This document shows positions 8,448-17,606 of a stretch of DNA of 64,000 nt, piece after piece (positions within the stretch are counted from its first letter, which is position 1; every line of letters starts with the position of its first letter). Where the stretch lies: assembly GCA_938017975.1 (NCBI GenBank), contig CALIKQ010000032.1, positions 1 through 64,000 on the forward strand. Reading direction: 5' to 3'. This DNA is from an uncultured Pseudomonadales bacterium (GTDB lineage: Bacteria; Pseudomonadota; Gammaproteobacteria; Pseudomonadales; Azotimanducaceae). Position numbers and translations under genes: made by a program. The notes under the pieces are model-generated. The model searched no databases. It saw only the letters and a program-made list of their open reading frames with translations, and was not told the origin of the DNA.

Positions 8448-9398
8448 TTGACCATAGAACGTGACGAACAACTTGCATCCATTGATACCATCCAGTCGGG
8501 ACTGGCCGATCTGAACTATATTTCCAATCATCAGATCGCCACAGCGGTGTTCTTAGCCTACCACCTAGATAAGCCTGTACTCATAGAAGGCCCACCCGGT
8601 GTCGGTAAAACTGAGCTGGCCAAGTCGGTCGCCAATATGCTGGCGCTGAACTGTATCCGCCTCCAGTGCTACGAGGGACTGGACGAATCAAAAGCAATCT
8701 ATGAGTGGAAATACGGCAAACAGTTGTTGTACACCCAAGTTCTAAAAGAAACCTTGGGTGAAATTCTTGAGGGCGCGAAGGGACTGACCGAATCAGTCGC
8801 CAAACTGCATGAATTTGGTGACGTCTTCTTTTCCGAGGACTTTTTAGAGCCTCGACCGCTCCTCAAAGCGCTCAAAGAGGAAGCCGGCTGCGTCCTTCTG
8901 ATCGATGAAATTGATAAAAGTGATCACGAATTCGAGTCCCTGCTCCTAGAAATGCTATCGGACTACCAGCTGTCGATCCCAGAGATTGGTACGATTAAAG
9001 CGAATCCCGATCGAAAGCCTTTGGTATTCTTGACGAGCAACAACACTCGCGAAATCAGCGATGCCCTCAAGCGCCGCTGCTTACATTTGTATATTCCTTT
9101 TCCAGATGCAGACCTTGAAAGTCAAATCGTTAAAGCGCGGGTCCCGGAAGTTCCCGAGGAACTCAGAAGACAGCTTGTAACCTTTATTCAGGCGCTACGA
9201 GAACTGGACCTGAAAAAAGTGCCCGCCATCAGTGAGACCATTGACTGGGCGAAAACGTTGATTCTGCTTCATACAGAATCCCTAGATTCTGAGCTGGTGA
9301 AGCAAACCCTGAACGTTATTTTGAAGTTCCAAGAAGACATCGAGGCTGTAACCGGCGAAGTTCAGATGCTCACCAATAAAGCAACCAAGGCGCCCTAA
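8448..9398 (+). CDS. MoxR-family AAA+ ATPase
   Basis: 316-residue MoxR/CoxD-type ATPase. Walker A is GPPGVGKTEL, Walker B is LLIDEIDKSD, and sensor 1 is FLTSNNTREI. MoxR ATPases work as chaperones that remodel or activate a target together with a VWA-domain protein, here encoded next with a one-base overlap (TAATG). The start is a TTG at 8448 with TAGGGG upstream. There is no in-frame ATG until past the Walker A region, so a non-ATG start is required. The target of this pair is not evident, as no carbon monoxide dehydrogenase or methanol dehydrogenase gene is in the window. Confidence 0.92.
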   Translation: MTIERDEQLASIDTIQSGLADLNYISNHQIATAVFLAYHLDKPVLIEGPPGVGKTELAKSVANMLALNCIRLQCYEGLDESKAIYEWKYGKQLLYTQVLKETLGEILEGAKGLTESVAKLHEFGDVFFSEDFLEPRPLLKALKEEAGCVLLIDEIDKSDHEFESLLLEMLSDYQLSIPEIGTIKANPDRKPLVFLTSNNTREISDALKRRCLHLYIPFPDADLESQIVKARVPEVPEELRRQLVTFIQALRELDLKKVPAISETIDWAKTLILLHTESLDSELVKQTLNVILKFQEDIEAVTGEVQMLTNKATKAP

Positions 9399-10873
9399 TG
9401 GAAAGGACCCTCGTCGATTTCATCAAAGTGCTGCGTACCGCAGAGGTCAAGGTCTCTCCTGCAGAGACCTTAGATGCCATGGCGGCACTCGAGGTCGTTG
9501 GCTATGAGGATCGCGGGTTATTTAAAGACAGCTTGTCGATGTTGCTCTCAAAGAACCCTGAAGAAAAAGAAACCTTTGAAATCTGTTTTGAGAAATTCTT
9601 CACCTTTGACGATGTGATGAAAGCCGATGCGGCTGGCGGCGATGAGATCGATGACGCCACCAGCGATGCTTTTGACGACGAGGGCGATCATGGAAACACC
9701 CCGGGTCAGCCCGGCGGCAAAGGGTCTGGACAAGGCAGTGGTCAGGGCAATGGCGAAGATGATTCCGAGTCGGCTGAGGATCTTGAAGAAGGCGCTGAGG
9801 CGCTCGAACCCTCATCACCACTCGGTCAGTTACTCGTCAACGGCTCAAGAACAGACCTCATGGTGGCGATGGCAGAGGCGGGCCGGGCCGTTGAGGTCAA
9901 CCAAATCGTTGTCTTTACGCAGAAAGGGCTCTACACCCGAAAAATCATGGATGCCATGGGGTTAAAAGCACTCTCCGAGGAAATCACCGACCTCCAGGGC
10001 GAGGGCGGCATCGGCGAGCAGCGTCTGGCCGGAAAACTCAAGCGTGCTCGGGATCAGCTCAGAGATCAAGTGCGAGACTACGTTGAAAAACAGTTTTTCC
10101 TACATGCCGATGAGCACGGCAAACAGCTCAGAGAAGAGCTTTTAAAGAAAGTTAAACTCAGCAATCTTGAAAAACGCAATTTCAAGGACGTCCAAGAAAT
10201 TGTCTTTAAAATGGCCAAAAAATTGGTTTCGATTCATTCAAAGCGGCGTAAAACCTTCAAAAAAGGCCAGCTCGATATCCGAAAAACGCTGAGACACAAC
10301 ATGCAGTATGACGGTGTCTTTTTTGATTTAAAGTGGAAGTCCTCTAAAGTTGATCGACCCAAGGTGATGTGTATTTGCGATTGCAGTGGCTCAGTCAGCA
10401 ATTACTCCAGATTCTTACTGATGTTCCTATATAGTCTCGCCGAGGTCATTCCCAAAGTACGAAGCTTTGCTTTCTCATCGGATCTTGGCGAGGTCACCCG
10501 CCTCTTTCAAAATAGCAACCTCGAGGATGCTATGGCAAAGACCATGCGCGATTATGGAAACGGGTCTACTGACTACGGTCAAATGCTCATGGATTTCAAA
10601 CGCAACTGCATGGACGATGTCGATAATAAAACCACCATCATTATTTTAGGTGATGCGCGGAACAACTATGGCGACTCAAAATCTGAGATCCTTCGAGAAA
10701 TCTACGAAAAGTCAAAGCGTGTGATCTGGCTCAATCCTGAGCCACGCTCAAACTGGACTGTCGGAGATGCAGAGATGAAGAAATATGGCCCGAATTGCCA
10801 TCAAACCGAGGTTTGTAATTCACTGACGCATCTCGAGCGTGTTGTCTCTAACCTATTAAAATACGCCGCCTGA
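9398..10873 (+). CDS. VWA-domain protein of the CoxE type
   Basis: 491 residues. The N-terminal third is a helical region ending in an acidic, Gly/Ser/Gln-rich low-complexity linker (about residues 80-130). The C-terminal half is a von Willebrand A domain with the MIDAS sequence ICDCSGSVSNYS, which matches DxSxS with a cysteine between, and a conserved NGSTDYGQML threonine loop. CoxE-type proteins pair with MoxR ATPases, and the one-base overlap with the ATPase gene supports a complex. It probably acts in the cytoplasm, since no signal peptide is seen. No terminator is obvious after it. Confidence 0.88.
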   Translation: MERTLVDFIKVLRTAEVKVSPAETLDAMAALEVVGYEDRGLFKDSLSMLLSKNPEEKETFEICFEKFFTFDDVMKADAAGGDEIDDATSDAFDDEGDHGNTPGQPGGKGSGQGSGQGNGEDDSESAEDLEEGAEALEPSSPLGQLLVNGSRTDLMVAMAEAGRAVEVNQIVVFTQKGLYTRKIMDAMGLKALSEEITDLQGEGGIGEQRLAGKLKRARDQLRDQVRDYVEKQFFLHADEHGKQLREELLKKVKLSNLEKRNFKDVQEIVFKMAKKLVSIHSKRRKTFKKGQLDIRKTLRHNMQYDGVFFDLKWKSSKVDRPKVMCICDCSGSVSNYSRFLLMFLYSLAEVIPKVRSFAFSSDLGEVTRLFQNSNLEDAMAKTMRDYGNGSTDYGQMLMDFKRNCMDDVDNKTTIIILGDARNNYGDSKSEILREIYEKSKRVIWLNPEPRSNWTVGDAEMKKYGPNCHQTEVCNSLTHLERVVSNLLKYAA

Positions 10874-11019
10874 GAGCACCCACCCCTGCGTGCAGCATTT
10901 CTGATGACTTTGTGAGCAGCTGATTAACTGACAGATCGAAGCCTCATAATAGAGACAGTCTCAGACACCCGTTGTATCCCGTGATAGACTCCGCTCTTTA
11001 ACCACTCGATCGAGAAAGC

Positions 11020-12618
11020 ATGAATTTCTTTAAGTCTTTGGCCATCGCCCTCTTACTTTTTTCAGGAGCTATCGAAGCTCAATCAGTCGACGCCACTCGG
11101 CAAGTGGTCAAAATCGCGCTGGCGCAAGAACCACCTCAACTCAATAGCATGAAAGCCACTGACCAAGTTTCGATCTTTGTCCTGGGGCATGTCATGGAAG
11201 GCCTCACCCGCTACGACCGACGCGGCAATTTAGCCCCAGGGGTCGCTGAGCGCTGGACGCTGTCCTCAACGGCAGCAAAATTTTGGCTGCGTAAAGATGC
11301 AAAGTGGAGTAATGGTGATCCCGTGACCGCCCACGATTTTGTCTTTTCATGGCGTAATGCTGTTGATCCAAAAACAGCCTCCGAGTACGCCTTTATTTTA
11401 TATCCTGTTAAAAATGCCGAGGCGATCAATCAGGGCAACCTCCCTGTTACAGATCTTGGTATCCGCGCAGTCGATGACCATACGCTTGAGGTAACCCTCG
11501 AACGTCCAACCGGCTATTTTATGAAGCTCACGGCCTTCGTAACGACTTTCCCTGTTCAAGAGCGCTTCTATCGTTCGGTCGAAGCCTCTTACGCGGCTGA
11601 TGCGGGTCAAATGCTCTATAACGGTCCCTTTAAAATCACCGATTGGGTTCACAGCGCATCTCTAAAAATGCAAAAAAACCAAACTTATTGGAACCGCCAA
11701 ACGATCCAATTAAATGGTATCGACGCGGACTACATCACAGCAGACACACGCGCACGTTTGAACCTCTTCATCGATGATGAAATTGCTTACACCCAGCTCG
11801 ATGGAGAAACCTACAAAGACGCGCTCAAAAACCAGTTCCGCATTCGACCCTTTGCGACGGGTAGCGTTTATTTCCTTGAGTACAACTATCGGCCGGGCCG
11901 CATCACTGGCAATCTTAAGCTCAGACAAGCGATTCAGGCTGCCTTCGACCCAGATGAATTTGTCAACAAAGTACTGCAAACCCCTGGCAACCTACCAGGC
12001 GCAAGCTTGTTTCCCAGCTGGATCAAAGGCGTTAGCAAAACTTTTCGTGAGGAGTTTCCTGCCAAGGTTTTAAGACCTGACCTCGAACGTGCAAAACGCC
12101 TGCTCGCAGAGGCCAAGGCAGAACTTGGCGTAGAACAAATACCGCCCCTAGTGCTGCTTGTAAGCGACAGCCCTACGGCGACAAAACAGGCGGAATACAC
12201 CCAGGGCATGCTCAAGACCAAACTCAATCTAGATATCAAGATAGACGTCCAAACTTTCAAGCAGCGCCTCGCAAAGATGACTGAAGGAGATTTTGATATC
12301 GTTGGCGCAGGTTGGGGACCCGATTTTGATGACATCATGACCTTTGGTGATCTTTTTGCTTCCTGGAACCTCAATAATCGAGGACGCTATAACAATCCCG
12401 AGTACGACCGATTGGTCCGGGTCGCCATGAACAGTAGCGATCCCGCCACTAGGATGGAAGCCATGGCAGGCATCCAGACGCTGGTGCACGACGATGCGAT
12501 TATCTTGCCCATGTATGAGCAGGGCGTCATCTATATACAGCATCCCAAGATCAAGGGATTAAGAAGAACCGTGATTGGCTCTGATCCTGACTTTACACAT
12601 GCTCGCATAGTGCCCTAA
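11020..12618 (+). CDS. oppA: Oligopeptide ABC transporter, periplasmic substrate-binding protein
   Basis: 532-residue family 5 solute-binding protein. The signal peptide covers about residues 1-20 (ending SGAIEAQS). The mature protein starts with the family pattern VKIALAQEPPQLNSMKATD and has the WxLRKDAKWSNGDPVTAHDF block that defines peptide/nickel binding proteins. It delivers oligopeptides to the permease encoded directly downstream (2-base gap). GAGAAAG before the ATG is the ribosome binding site. A possible -10, CATAAT at 10945-10950, lies in the 146-base leader, but I see no good -35. Confidence 0.92.
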   Translation: MNFFKSLAIALLLFSGAIEAQSVDATRQVVKIALAQEPPQLNSMKATDQVSIFVLGHVMEGLTRYDRRGNLAPGVAERWTLSSTAAKFWLRKDAKWSNGDPVTAHDFVFSWRNAVDPKTASEYAFILYPVKNAEAINQGNLPVTDLGIRAVDDHTLEVTLERPTGYFMKLTAFVTTFPVQERFYRSVEASYAADAGQMLYNGPFKITDWVHSASLKMQKNQTYWNRQTIQLNGIDADYITADTRARLNLFIDDEIAYTQLDGETYKDALKNQFRIRPFATGSVYFLEYNYRPGRITGNLKLRQAIQAAFDPDEFVNKVLQTPGNLPGASLFPSWIKGVSKTFREEFPAKVLRPDLERAKRLLAEAKAELGVEQIPPLVLLVSDSPTATKQAEYTQGMLKTKLNLDIKIDVQTFKQRLAKMTEGDFDIVGAGWGPDFDDIMTFGDLFASWNLNNRGRYNNPEYDRLVRVAMNSSDPATRMEAMAGIQTLVHDDAIILPMYEQGVIYIQHPKIKGLRRTVIGSDPDFTHARIVP

Positions 12619-12620
12619 CA

Positions 12621-13553
12621 ATGTTGCGATACACCCTTGGACGACTCCTATCCGGGATTATAACGGTGTGGTTTATTGCCACGGCGACCTTTTTGGCGAT
12701 GCATGCGGTACCCGGTGATCCGCTGATGAACGAGAAGGCAACGACTGCCGAAATACGAGAGAACCTGGCACGCAAATATGGTCTTGATCGCCCGCTAGCG
12801 GAACAATATGTCATTTACCTCTCCAATATGATTCAAGGAGACTTTGGCATTTCGTTCACGCAGCAAAACCGCCGAGTCAACGACATCATCAAAGATCATT
12901 TTCCGGTATCGGCCGCCCTGGGTATCCTCGCCATTACGTTTGCTGCACTCGGCGGCATACTCTGGGGCGCGATCACTGCCCTCTATCGCAATCAGTTACC
13001 CGACATCATCATCATGTTTCTTGTGATCCTTGGGATTTCAGTCCCCAGTTTCGTCTTTGCGGCGCTCGGGCAGTTGCTCTTGGTCAATCTCAATCAATGG
13101 TTTGGTACATCGATCCTACCGGTCGCTGGCTGGGGCACGTTCTCGCATATGCTCATGCCATCTCTGGTCCTTGGCCTTGGAACCATGGCCTTGCTGACTC
13201 GTCTCATGCGCTCGTCAATGCTTGAGGTTGTTAACGAAGATTTTATTAAAACCGCTAAAGCGAAAGGACTGTCCCCTCAACGAATCTTTTTCAAGCATCA
13301 ATTACGAAACGCCATCTTGCCGGTCGTCACTGTGCTTGGACCCCAAATCGCAGCAATCACAACTGGCGGTTTTGTGGTTGAGCTGGTCTTCGCGATTCCT
13401 GGCCTGGGTCGCTATTTCGTCCAGGCCGTACAACAACTTGATTACACGGTGATTATGGGAACAACCGTCTTTTACGGCGCCTTTCTCGTCCTCATGGTGA
13501 TTCTGGTCGACATCATCTACGGTTTTATTGATCCACGGGTTCGACTCAAATGA
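12621..13553 (+). CDS. oppB: Oligopeptide ABC transporter permease OppB
   Basis: 310-residue inner membrane permease of the DppB/OppB type with about six membrane segments. The N-terminus MLRYTLGRLLSGIITVWFI and the EAA loop around KAKGLSPQRIFFKHQLRNA are characteristic. It pairs with OppC to form the channel. It starts 2 bases after oppA and overlaps oppC by four bases (ATGA). Confidence 0.93.
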   Translation: MLRYTLGRLLSGIITVWFIATATFLAMHAVPGDPLMNEKATTAEIRENLARKYGLDRPLAEQYVIYLSNMIQGDFGISFTQQNRRVNDIIKDHFPVSAALGILAITFAALGGILWGAITALYRNQLPDIIIMFLVILGISVPSFVFAALGQLLLVNLNQWFGTSILPVAGWGTFSHMLMPSLVLGLGTMALLTRLMRSSMLEVVNEDFIKTAKAKGLSPQRIFFKHQLRNAILPVVTVLGPQIAAITTGGFVVELVFAIPGLGRYFVQAVQQLDYTVIMGTTVFYGAFLVLMVILVDIIYGFIDPRVRLK

Positions 13554-14956
13554 ACACCACGCGAATCTTGACTGAAGCAGACTTTGCACCGGCCCCATCG
13601 AAAGAAAACCTCGAGCAAATTACGCGACCCTCCCTGTCCTATTGGGAAGATGCTTGGATTCGGCTCAAAAAGAACACCCGCGCATTAATTTCATTATATT
13701 TGATTATCGGTCTTGCCTTTTTTACGCTGGTTGGACCTTGGATCTGGACCAAGGACCCAGCGGCTCAGGACCTCGATCAAATATCTCAAGCGCCGGCGCT
13801 GCCCAAAACTGCACTCCTCGTTAAAGATTTTGAGCCTTCTCCTACGCCAATCGATATCAACCACCCATCTGAGCCCTCGGGCTATCCTGATGCCTTGGAC
13901 GCTGTTACAAACTTTACAGTCCAAGGAACCCCAACGACACAATCGGTTCGACTTTCTTGGGCGCCTGTCAACGAGGCTGGCGGCTACAGCGTTTATCGCA
14001 GCGAGTCAGCGCCAGATGGGATGCTGGGACTGGGATTACCGCTGGCCAGCCTAACTTCGGGCAACATCGTGGGATTTGAAGACCGGTTGAATTTGAAATC
14101 ACAGACCTACTACTACTCAATCATTCCTACCGATGGTTTCGACGAGTTTGACGCTGTCACGACCCTCGAAGTTTCACCCCAACAATCCATCACGGTTTCC
14201 CAAGCCCTTGAACGCCAACTCATCGATGGGGATGACCGTCCAGGGCAAACCGTACAATTGGCCTTTCACCCCCTAGGAACAGACTATCTCGGTCGCGATA
14301 TGCTGGCTCGCCTGATGCAAGGGGCGCGCGTGTCACTGTTCATCGGCGTTGTTGCACCTCTGATCTACGTGCTGTTTGGTGTTTTTTATGGCGGCTTTGC
14401 AGGATATCTCGGTGGCACCATCGATCAAATTTTGATGCGTTTTGCTGACTTTGTTGTCGCACTGCCGTTTTTACTATTTATGATTTTATTCAAGATCGCC
14501 TTCGGTATCGGTCCTGGTGAGAGCGGGGTGCTACCGATGCTCATTGCGCTGATCTTATTGCTTTGGCCCGCCACCGCAAGACTTGTGAGAGGTCAGGTCC
14601 TGCGCATTCGAGAGCAGGGATATATCGAGGCCGCAAGACTCCTGGGCGGTGGTCCGAGCTACCTTATTGCAAGGCATATTATTCCCAATACCATGGGGGT
14701 TATCCTGGTGACCCTAACGTTCGCCGTGCCCTCTGCAATATTTACTGAAGCCTTCTTATCCTTCATTGGAATGGGCGTTGCTCCGCCAACACCGTCCTGG
14801 GGCTCGATGTGCAACGAGGGCGTTAAAACCATGCTCAGTCATCCTCACGAGCTCTTCTTTCCCGCACTGTTCATCAGTATTACGGTGCTCGCTTTTAATT
14901 TGCTCGGCGACGGACTCACAGAGGCCCTGGACTCCAAAATGAGATCGAAAGAATAA
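13550..14956 (+). CDS. oppC: Oligopeptide ABC transporter permease OppC with an FN3-like periplasmic insertion
   Basis: 468 residues, about 150 longer than usual OppC (around 300). After the first membrane segment (about residues 43-65), residues about 75-235 form a long periplasmic stretch. It includes a fibronectin type III-like unit with the pattern TQSVRLSWAPVNEAGGYSVY ... TYYYSIIPTDGF. The normal permease domain then resumes with HPLGTDYLGRDMLARLMQGA and the EAA loop EAARLLGGGPSYLIARHIIP. The frame is continuous, so this is an insertion and not a misassembly of two genes. The extra domain may contact OppA or a peptidoglycan-proximal partner. It overlaps oppD by one base (TAATG). Confidence 0.92.
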   Translation: MNTTRILTEADFAPAPSKENLEQITRPSLSYWEDAWIRLKKNTRALISLYLIIGLAFFTLVGPWIWTKDPAAQDLDQISQAPALPKTALLVKDFEPSPTPIDINHPSEPSGYPDALDAVTNFTVQGTPTTQSVRLSWAPVNEAGGYSVYRSESAPDGMLGLGLPLASLTSGNIVGFEDRLNLKSQTYYYSIIPTDGFDEFDAVTTLEVSPQQSITVSQALERQLIDGDDRPGQTVQLAFHPLGTDYLGRDMLARLMQGARVSLFIGVVAPLIYVLFGVFYGGFAGYLGGTIDQILMRFADFVVALPFLLFMILFKIAFGIGPGESGVLPMLIALILLLWPATARLVRGQVLRIREQGYIEAARLLGGGPSYLIARHIIPNTMGVILVTLTFAVPSAIFTEAFLSFIGMGVAPPTPSWGSMCNEGVKTMLSHPHELFFPALFISITVLAFNLLGDGLTEALDSKMRSKE

Positions 14957-15996
14957 TGAACGGTCCCGCATTACTTGAAGTCGAAGGCCTTACGGTAGAG
15001 TTTGAAACCTACGGTGGCACCGTTAAAGCTGTCAGAGGCGTGGATTTCACGGTCGAGGCTGGTGAGGTGATGGCTATCGTCGGCGAATCAGGGTGTGGGA
15101 AAAGCGTTACGGTGCAGTCCCTGATGGGCATTATACCGATGCCTCCAGGAAAGATTACGGCAGGCTCAGCGAGGCTTAATGGCTCTGAACTGCTTGGGCT
15201 CGAGCCACGCGCGGCCAACGCATTCAGAGGTAAAGAAATTGGGATGATCTTTCAAGACCCCATGACCAGCTTGAACCCAACGATGACCATCGGCGATCAA
15301 ATCGCTGAGACACTCAAAGTGCATCGTGGAATTCCGGATCAGCAGGCCTTTGAGTCAGCAATTAAATTGCTAGAGATGACTCACATTCCTGAGGCCAAAA
15401 AACGTGCCAAGCAGTACCCTTTTGAATTTTCCGGCGGCATGCTACAGCGCGCCATGATCGCCCAAAGTCTCGCATGCTCACCTTCATTGCTGATCGCTGA
15501 TGAGCCAACGACAGCGCTCGATGTCACGATCCAGGCTCAAATTCTAGACCTACTGAAAACATTGCAGGCCCGGGACTCAATGGCAGTCATCTTGATCACC
15601 CACGATTTAGCGGTGGTGGCAAGAACGGCCCAAAAAGTCTGTGTGATGTACGCTGGGCAAATCATAGAGCACGGTAGTGTTGACGATATTTTTTATCAAA
15701 GCGCGCACCCCTACACGCTTGGCCTTAAATCCGCGATGCCCAGCAATGTGGGCGATCGAGACAAATCTCTCAATCCAATTCCTGGTAGCCCGCCGGATCT
15801 ATTTTCGCCGCCTTTGGGTTGCGGCTATGCGGCTCGCTGTCCTCACGCGATGCGTATTTGTCATGAGGAGAACCCACCTTTTTTCCAAGACAGCCTGAGC
15901 GACGGCCATGCTGCGCGATGTTGGCTACAAGCTCCAAACGCACCAGTGGTGCCTGAGCTTTACCAGAGCAACAAAATTGCGAGTGATGGGGCATGA
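14956..15996 (+). CDS. oppD: Oligopeptide ABC transporter ATPase OppD
   Basis: 346-residue ATPase. Walker A is GESGCGKSV, the signature is FSGGMLQRAMIA, Walker B is LLIADEPTTALD, and the H-loop is ILITHDLAVV. The C-terminal oligopeptide/dipeptide domain has the cysteine pattern GCGYAARCPHAMRIC, which in relatives can bind a metal cluster. It energises uptake with OppF. It overlaps oppF by four bases. Confidence 0.94.
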   Translation: MNGPALLEVEGLTVEFETYGGTVKAVRGVDFTVEAGEVMAIVGESGCGKSVTVQSLMGIIPMPPGKITAGSARLNGSELLGLEPRAANAFRGKEIGMIFQDPMTSLNPTMTIGDQIAETLKVHRGIPDQQAFESAIKLLEMTHIPEAKKRAKQYPFEFSGGMLQRAMIAQSLACSPSLLIADEPTTALDVTIQAQILDLLKTLQARDSMAVILITHDLAVVARTAQKVCVMYAGQIIEHGSVDDIFYQSAHPYTLGLKSAMPSNVGDRDKSLNPIPGSPPDLFSPPLGCGYAARCPHAMRICHEENPPFFQDSLSDGHAARCWLQAPNAPVVPELYQSNKIASDGA

Positions 15997-16937
15997 TCAA
16001 AACTCGTGCACTCAAAAAGCATTTTCAGTTGGCGCGGCATCAAACGCTACACGCAGTCGATGGGGTTTCCCTTGAAATCTCAGAAAATGAAATTCTTGGA
16101 TTGGTTGGCGAGAGCGGTTCAGGCAAATCAACGTTTGGCAAAACCTTGATCGGATTACATGAGCGAACCGGCGGCGAAGCTTTTTATCGAGAGGAAGCCC
16201 TACCCAAAAAATTTACCGCTGCTGACCATTTGCGCTATTCCAAAGATATACAAATGGTTTTTCAAGACCCCTACGCATCGCTCAATCCCAGAATGACCGT
16301 GCTGGATATTGTCGGTGAGGGCCTCGCGCTTCGAGGAATGGCCAGGGCAGATGTCCAAGAACAAGTCGCCTACTGGTTATCTCGAGTCGGTCTTCATCCC
16401 GACCACTTATCGCGATACCCGCACGAATTCTCAGGGGGCCAACGTCAGCGCATCGGCATTGCCAGAGCGATGATTATCGAGCCTAAATTCGTGGTCTGCG
16501 ATGAGCCCATCTCGGCATTGGATGTGTCCGTTCAAGCTCAAGTGGTCAACCTCCTAGAGGATTTACAGCGATCTATGGGCCTAACGCTGCTGTTTATTGC
16601 GCACGACCTCTCTATGGTTCGCTACATCTCGGATCGAATGGCCGTCATGTATTTGGGCACTCTGGTTGAAACAGGACCCTCCGATTCTGTTTTCTTTTCT
16701 CCCCAGCACCCATACACACAGCTTCTGATCGAATCTAACCCAGAGCCGGACCCCAAGCTTGAGCGAACCCGGAATGCACAGATTCTGACCGGCGAAATCA
16801 CCTCTCCCGTCAATGTGGGACCTGGATGCCGCTTTTCTGATCGCTGCCCGAAAGCAATGCCGCATTGCAGCAGTGAGACCCCCGAGCCGATCAAAATAGC
16901 AGAAGACCATATCGTGGCCTGCCATCTGTATTCTTAA
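15993..16937 (+). CDS. oppF: Oligopeptide ABC transporter ATPase OppF
   Basis: 314-residue partner ATPase of OppD. Walker A is GESGSGKSTFGK, the signature is FSGGQRQRIGIARA, and Walker B is VVCDEPISALD. The C-terminal cysteine motif is GCRFSDRCPKAMPHC. It is the last gene of the opp operon. The 132 bases to the convergent Nudix gene hold no clear terminator hairpin with a T-run. Confidence 0.94.
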   Translation: MIKTRALKKHFQLARHQTLHAVDGVSLEISENEILGLVGESGSGKSTFGKTLIGLHERTGGEAFYREEALPKKFTAADHLRYSKDIQMVFQDPYASLNPRMTVLDIVGEGLALRGMARADVQEQVAYWLSRVGLHPDHLSRYPHEFSGGQRQRIGIARAMIIEPKFVVCDEPISALDVSVQAQVVNLLEDLQRSMGLTLLFIAHDLSMVRYISDRMAVMYLGTLVETGPSDSVFFSPQHPYTQLLIESNPEPDPKLERTRNAQILTGEITSPVNVGPGCRFSDRCPKAMPHCSSETPEPIKIAEDHIVACHLYS

Positions 16938-17069
16938 GCCTCTGATACCGATCTTAGAGTGCTATCCAAGCTCAGCGAAAAACCTGCCTCTGCGCTAGCA
17001 ATTGTTAAGGCCTGCCGCTTAGAACTGCGTATTGCATAACTTTTTGGAGGTTTAAACGACCTTCGGCGA

Positions 17070-17603
17070 TCAACCTGTCTTTTGGACCATCCGTAACATT
17101 GAGTCCTCAGAGGTATAATCACGGATGTCCGCAAGCGACACCCAAGCCAAATCGAGTGATTCTGAGCTGACTGACAAAGTTTCGCTACGATCGCCTTCAA
17201 ACAAAAATCGCACATCAAAGTGATGATGCTCAGCTTCTGCGCCGCGGGCTGGGATCAGGTGGATATCCAGGTCAAAAATTTCCGTGCTGATGAGACGCAG
17301 ACTAGATAATCCAGACTCCTCCTGCGCTTCGCGCATCGACACCCGAACGATGTTTGAATCACCATCAGCGTGGCCACCCAGCTGCAACCATCGTTGCAGT
17401 TTTTGGTGGTGGGTCAGCAGACAATGCCCGTGAGCCTGATCTAGAATCCAGGCCGAACCCGTCACGTGTCCGTTCGAAAGGGTTCGTTCAAAGCATTGTT
17501 CATGGGTCCGAACAAAAGACTCAAAGGCCGTAATCACCTCAAGCTCTTCTGGGAAACGACTCCGATAACGATCAATTGCCTTTAAAAGCCAAACTCTAGA
17601 CAC
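17070..17603 (-). CDS. Nudix hydrolase
   Basis: 177 residues from a GTG start. The Nudix box reads GGHADGDSNIVRVSMREAQE followed by ESGL. It keeps the metal-binding REAQEE core, but the first glutamate of the classical GX5EX7REUXEEXGU pattern is serine, so the substrate cannot be read from it. Members hydrolyse nucleoside diphosphates linked to another group. The GTG lies three bases after the CobT-like stop codon, so it is probably translated with the CobS/CobT-like pair. Confidence 0.85.
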   Translation of the reverse strand: MSRVWLLKAIDRYRSRFPEELEVITAFESFVRTHEQCFERTLSNGHVTGSAWILDQAHGHCLLTHHQKLQRWLQLGGHADGDSNIVRVSMREAQEESGLSSLRLISTEIFDLDIHLIPARGAEAEHHHFDVRFLFEGDRSETLSVSSESLDLAWVSLADIRDYTSEDSMLRMVQKTG

Positions 17604-17606
17604 CCG

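Noticed and set aside
13910-14130. Frameshift or gene fusion error in oppC
   Set aside because: The frame is open across the insertion and normal permease sequence is found on both sides, so a true domain insertion is simpler.
16934-17218. Minus-strand 94-codon frame after oppF
   Set aside because: It lies mostly in another frame of the Nudix gene and has no family features.
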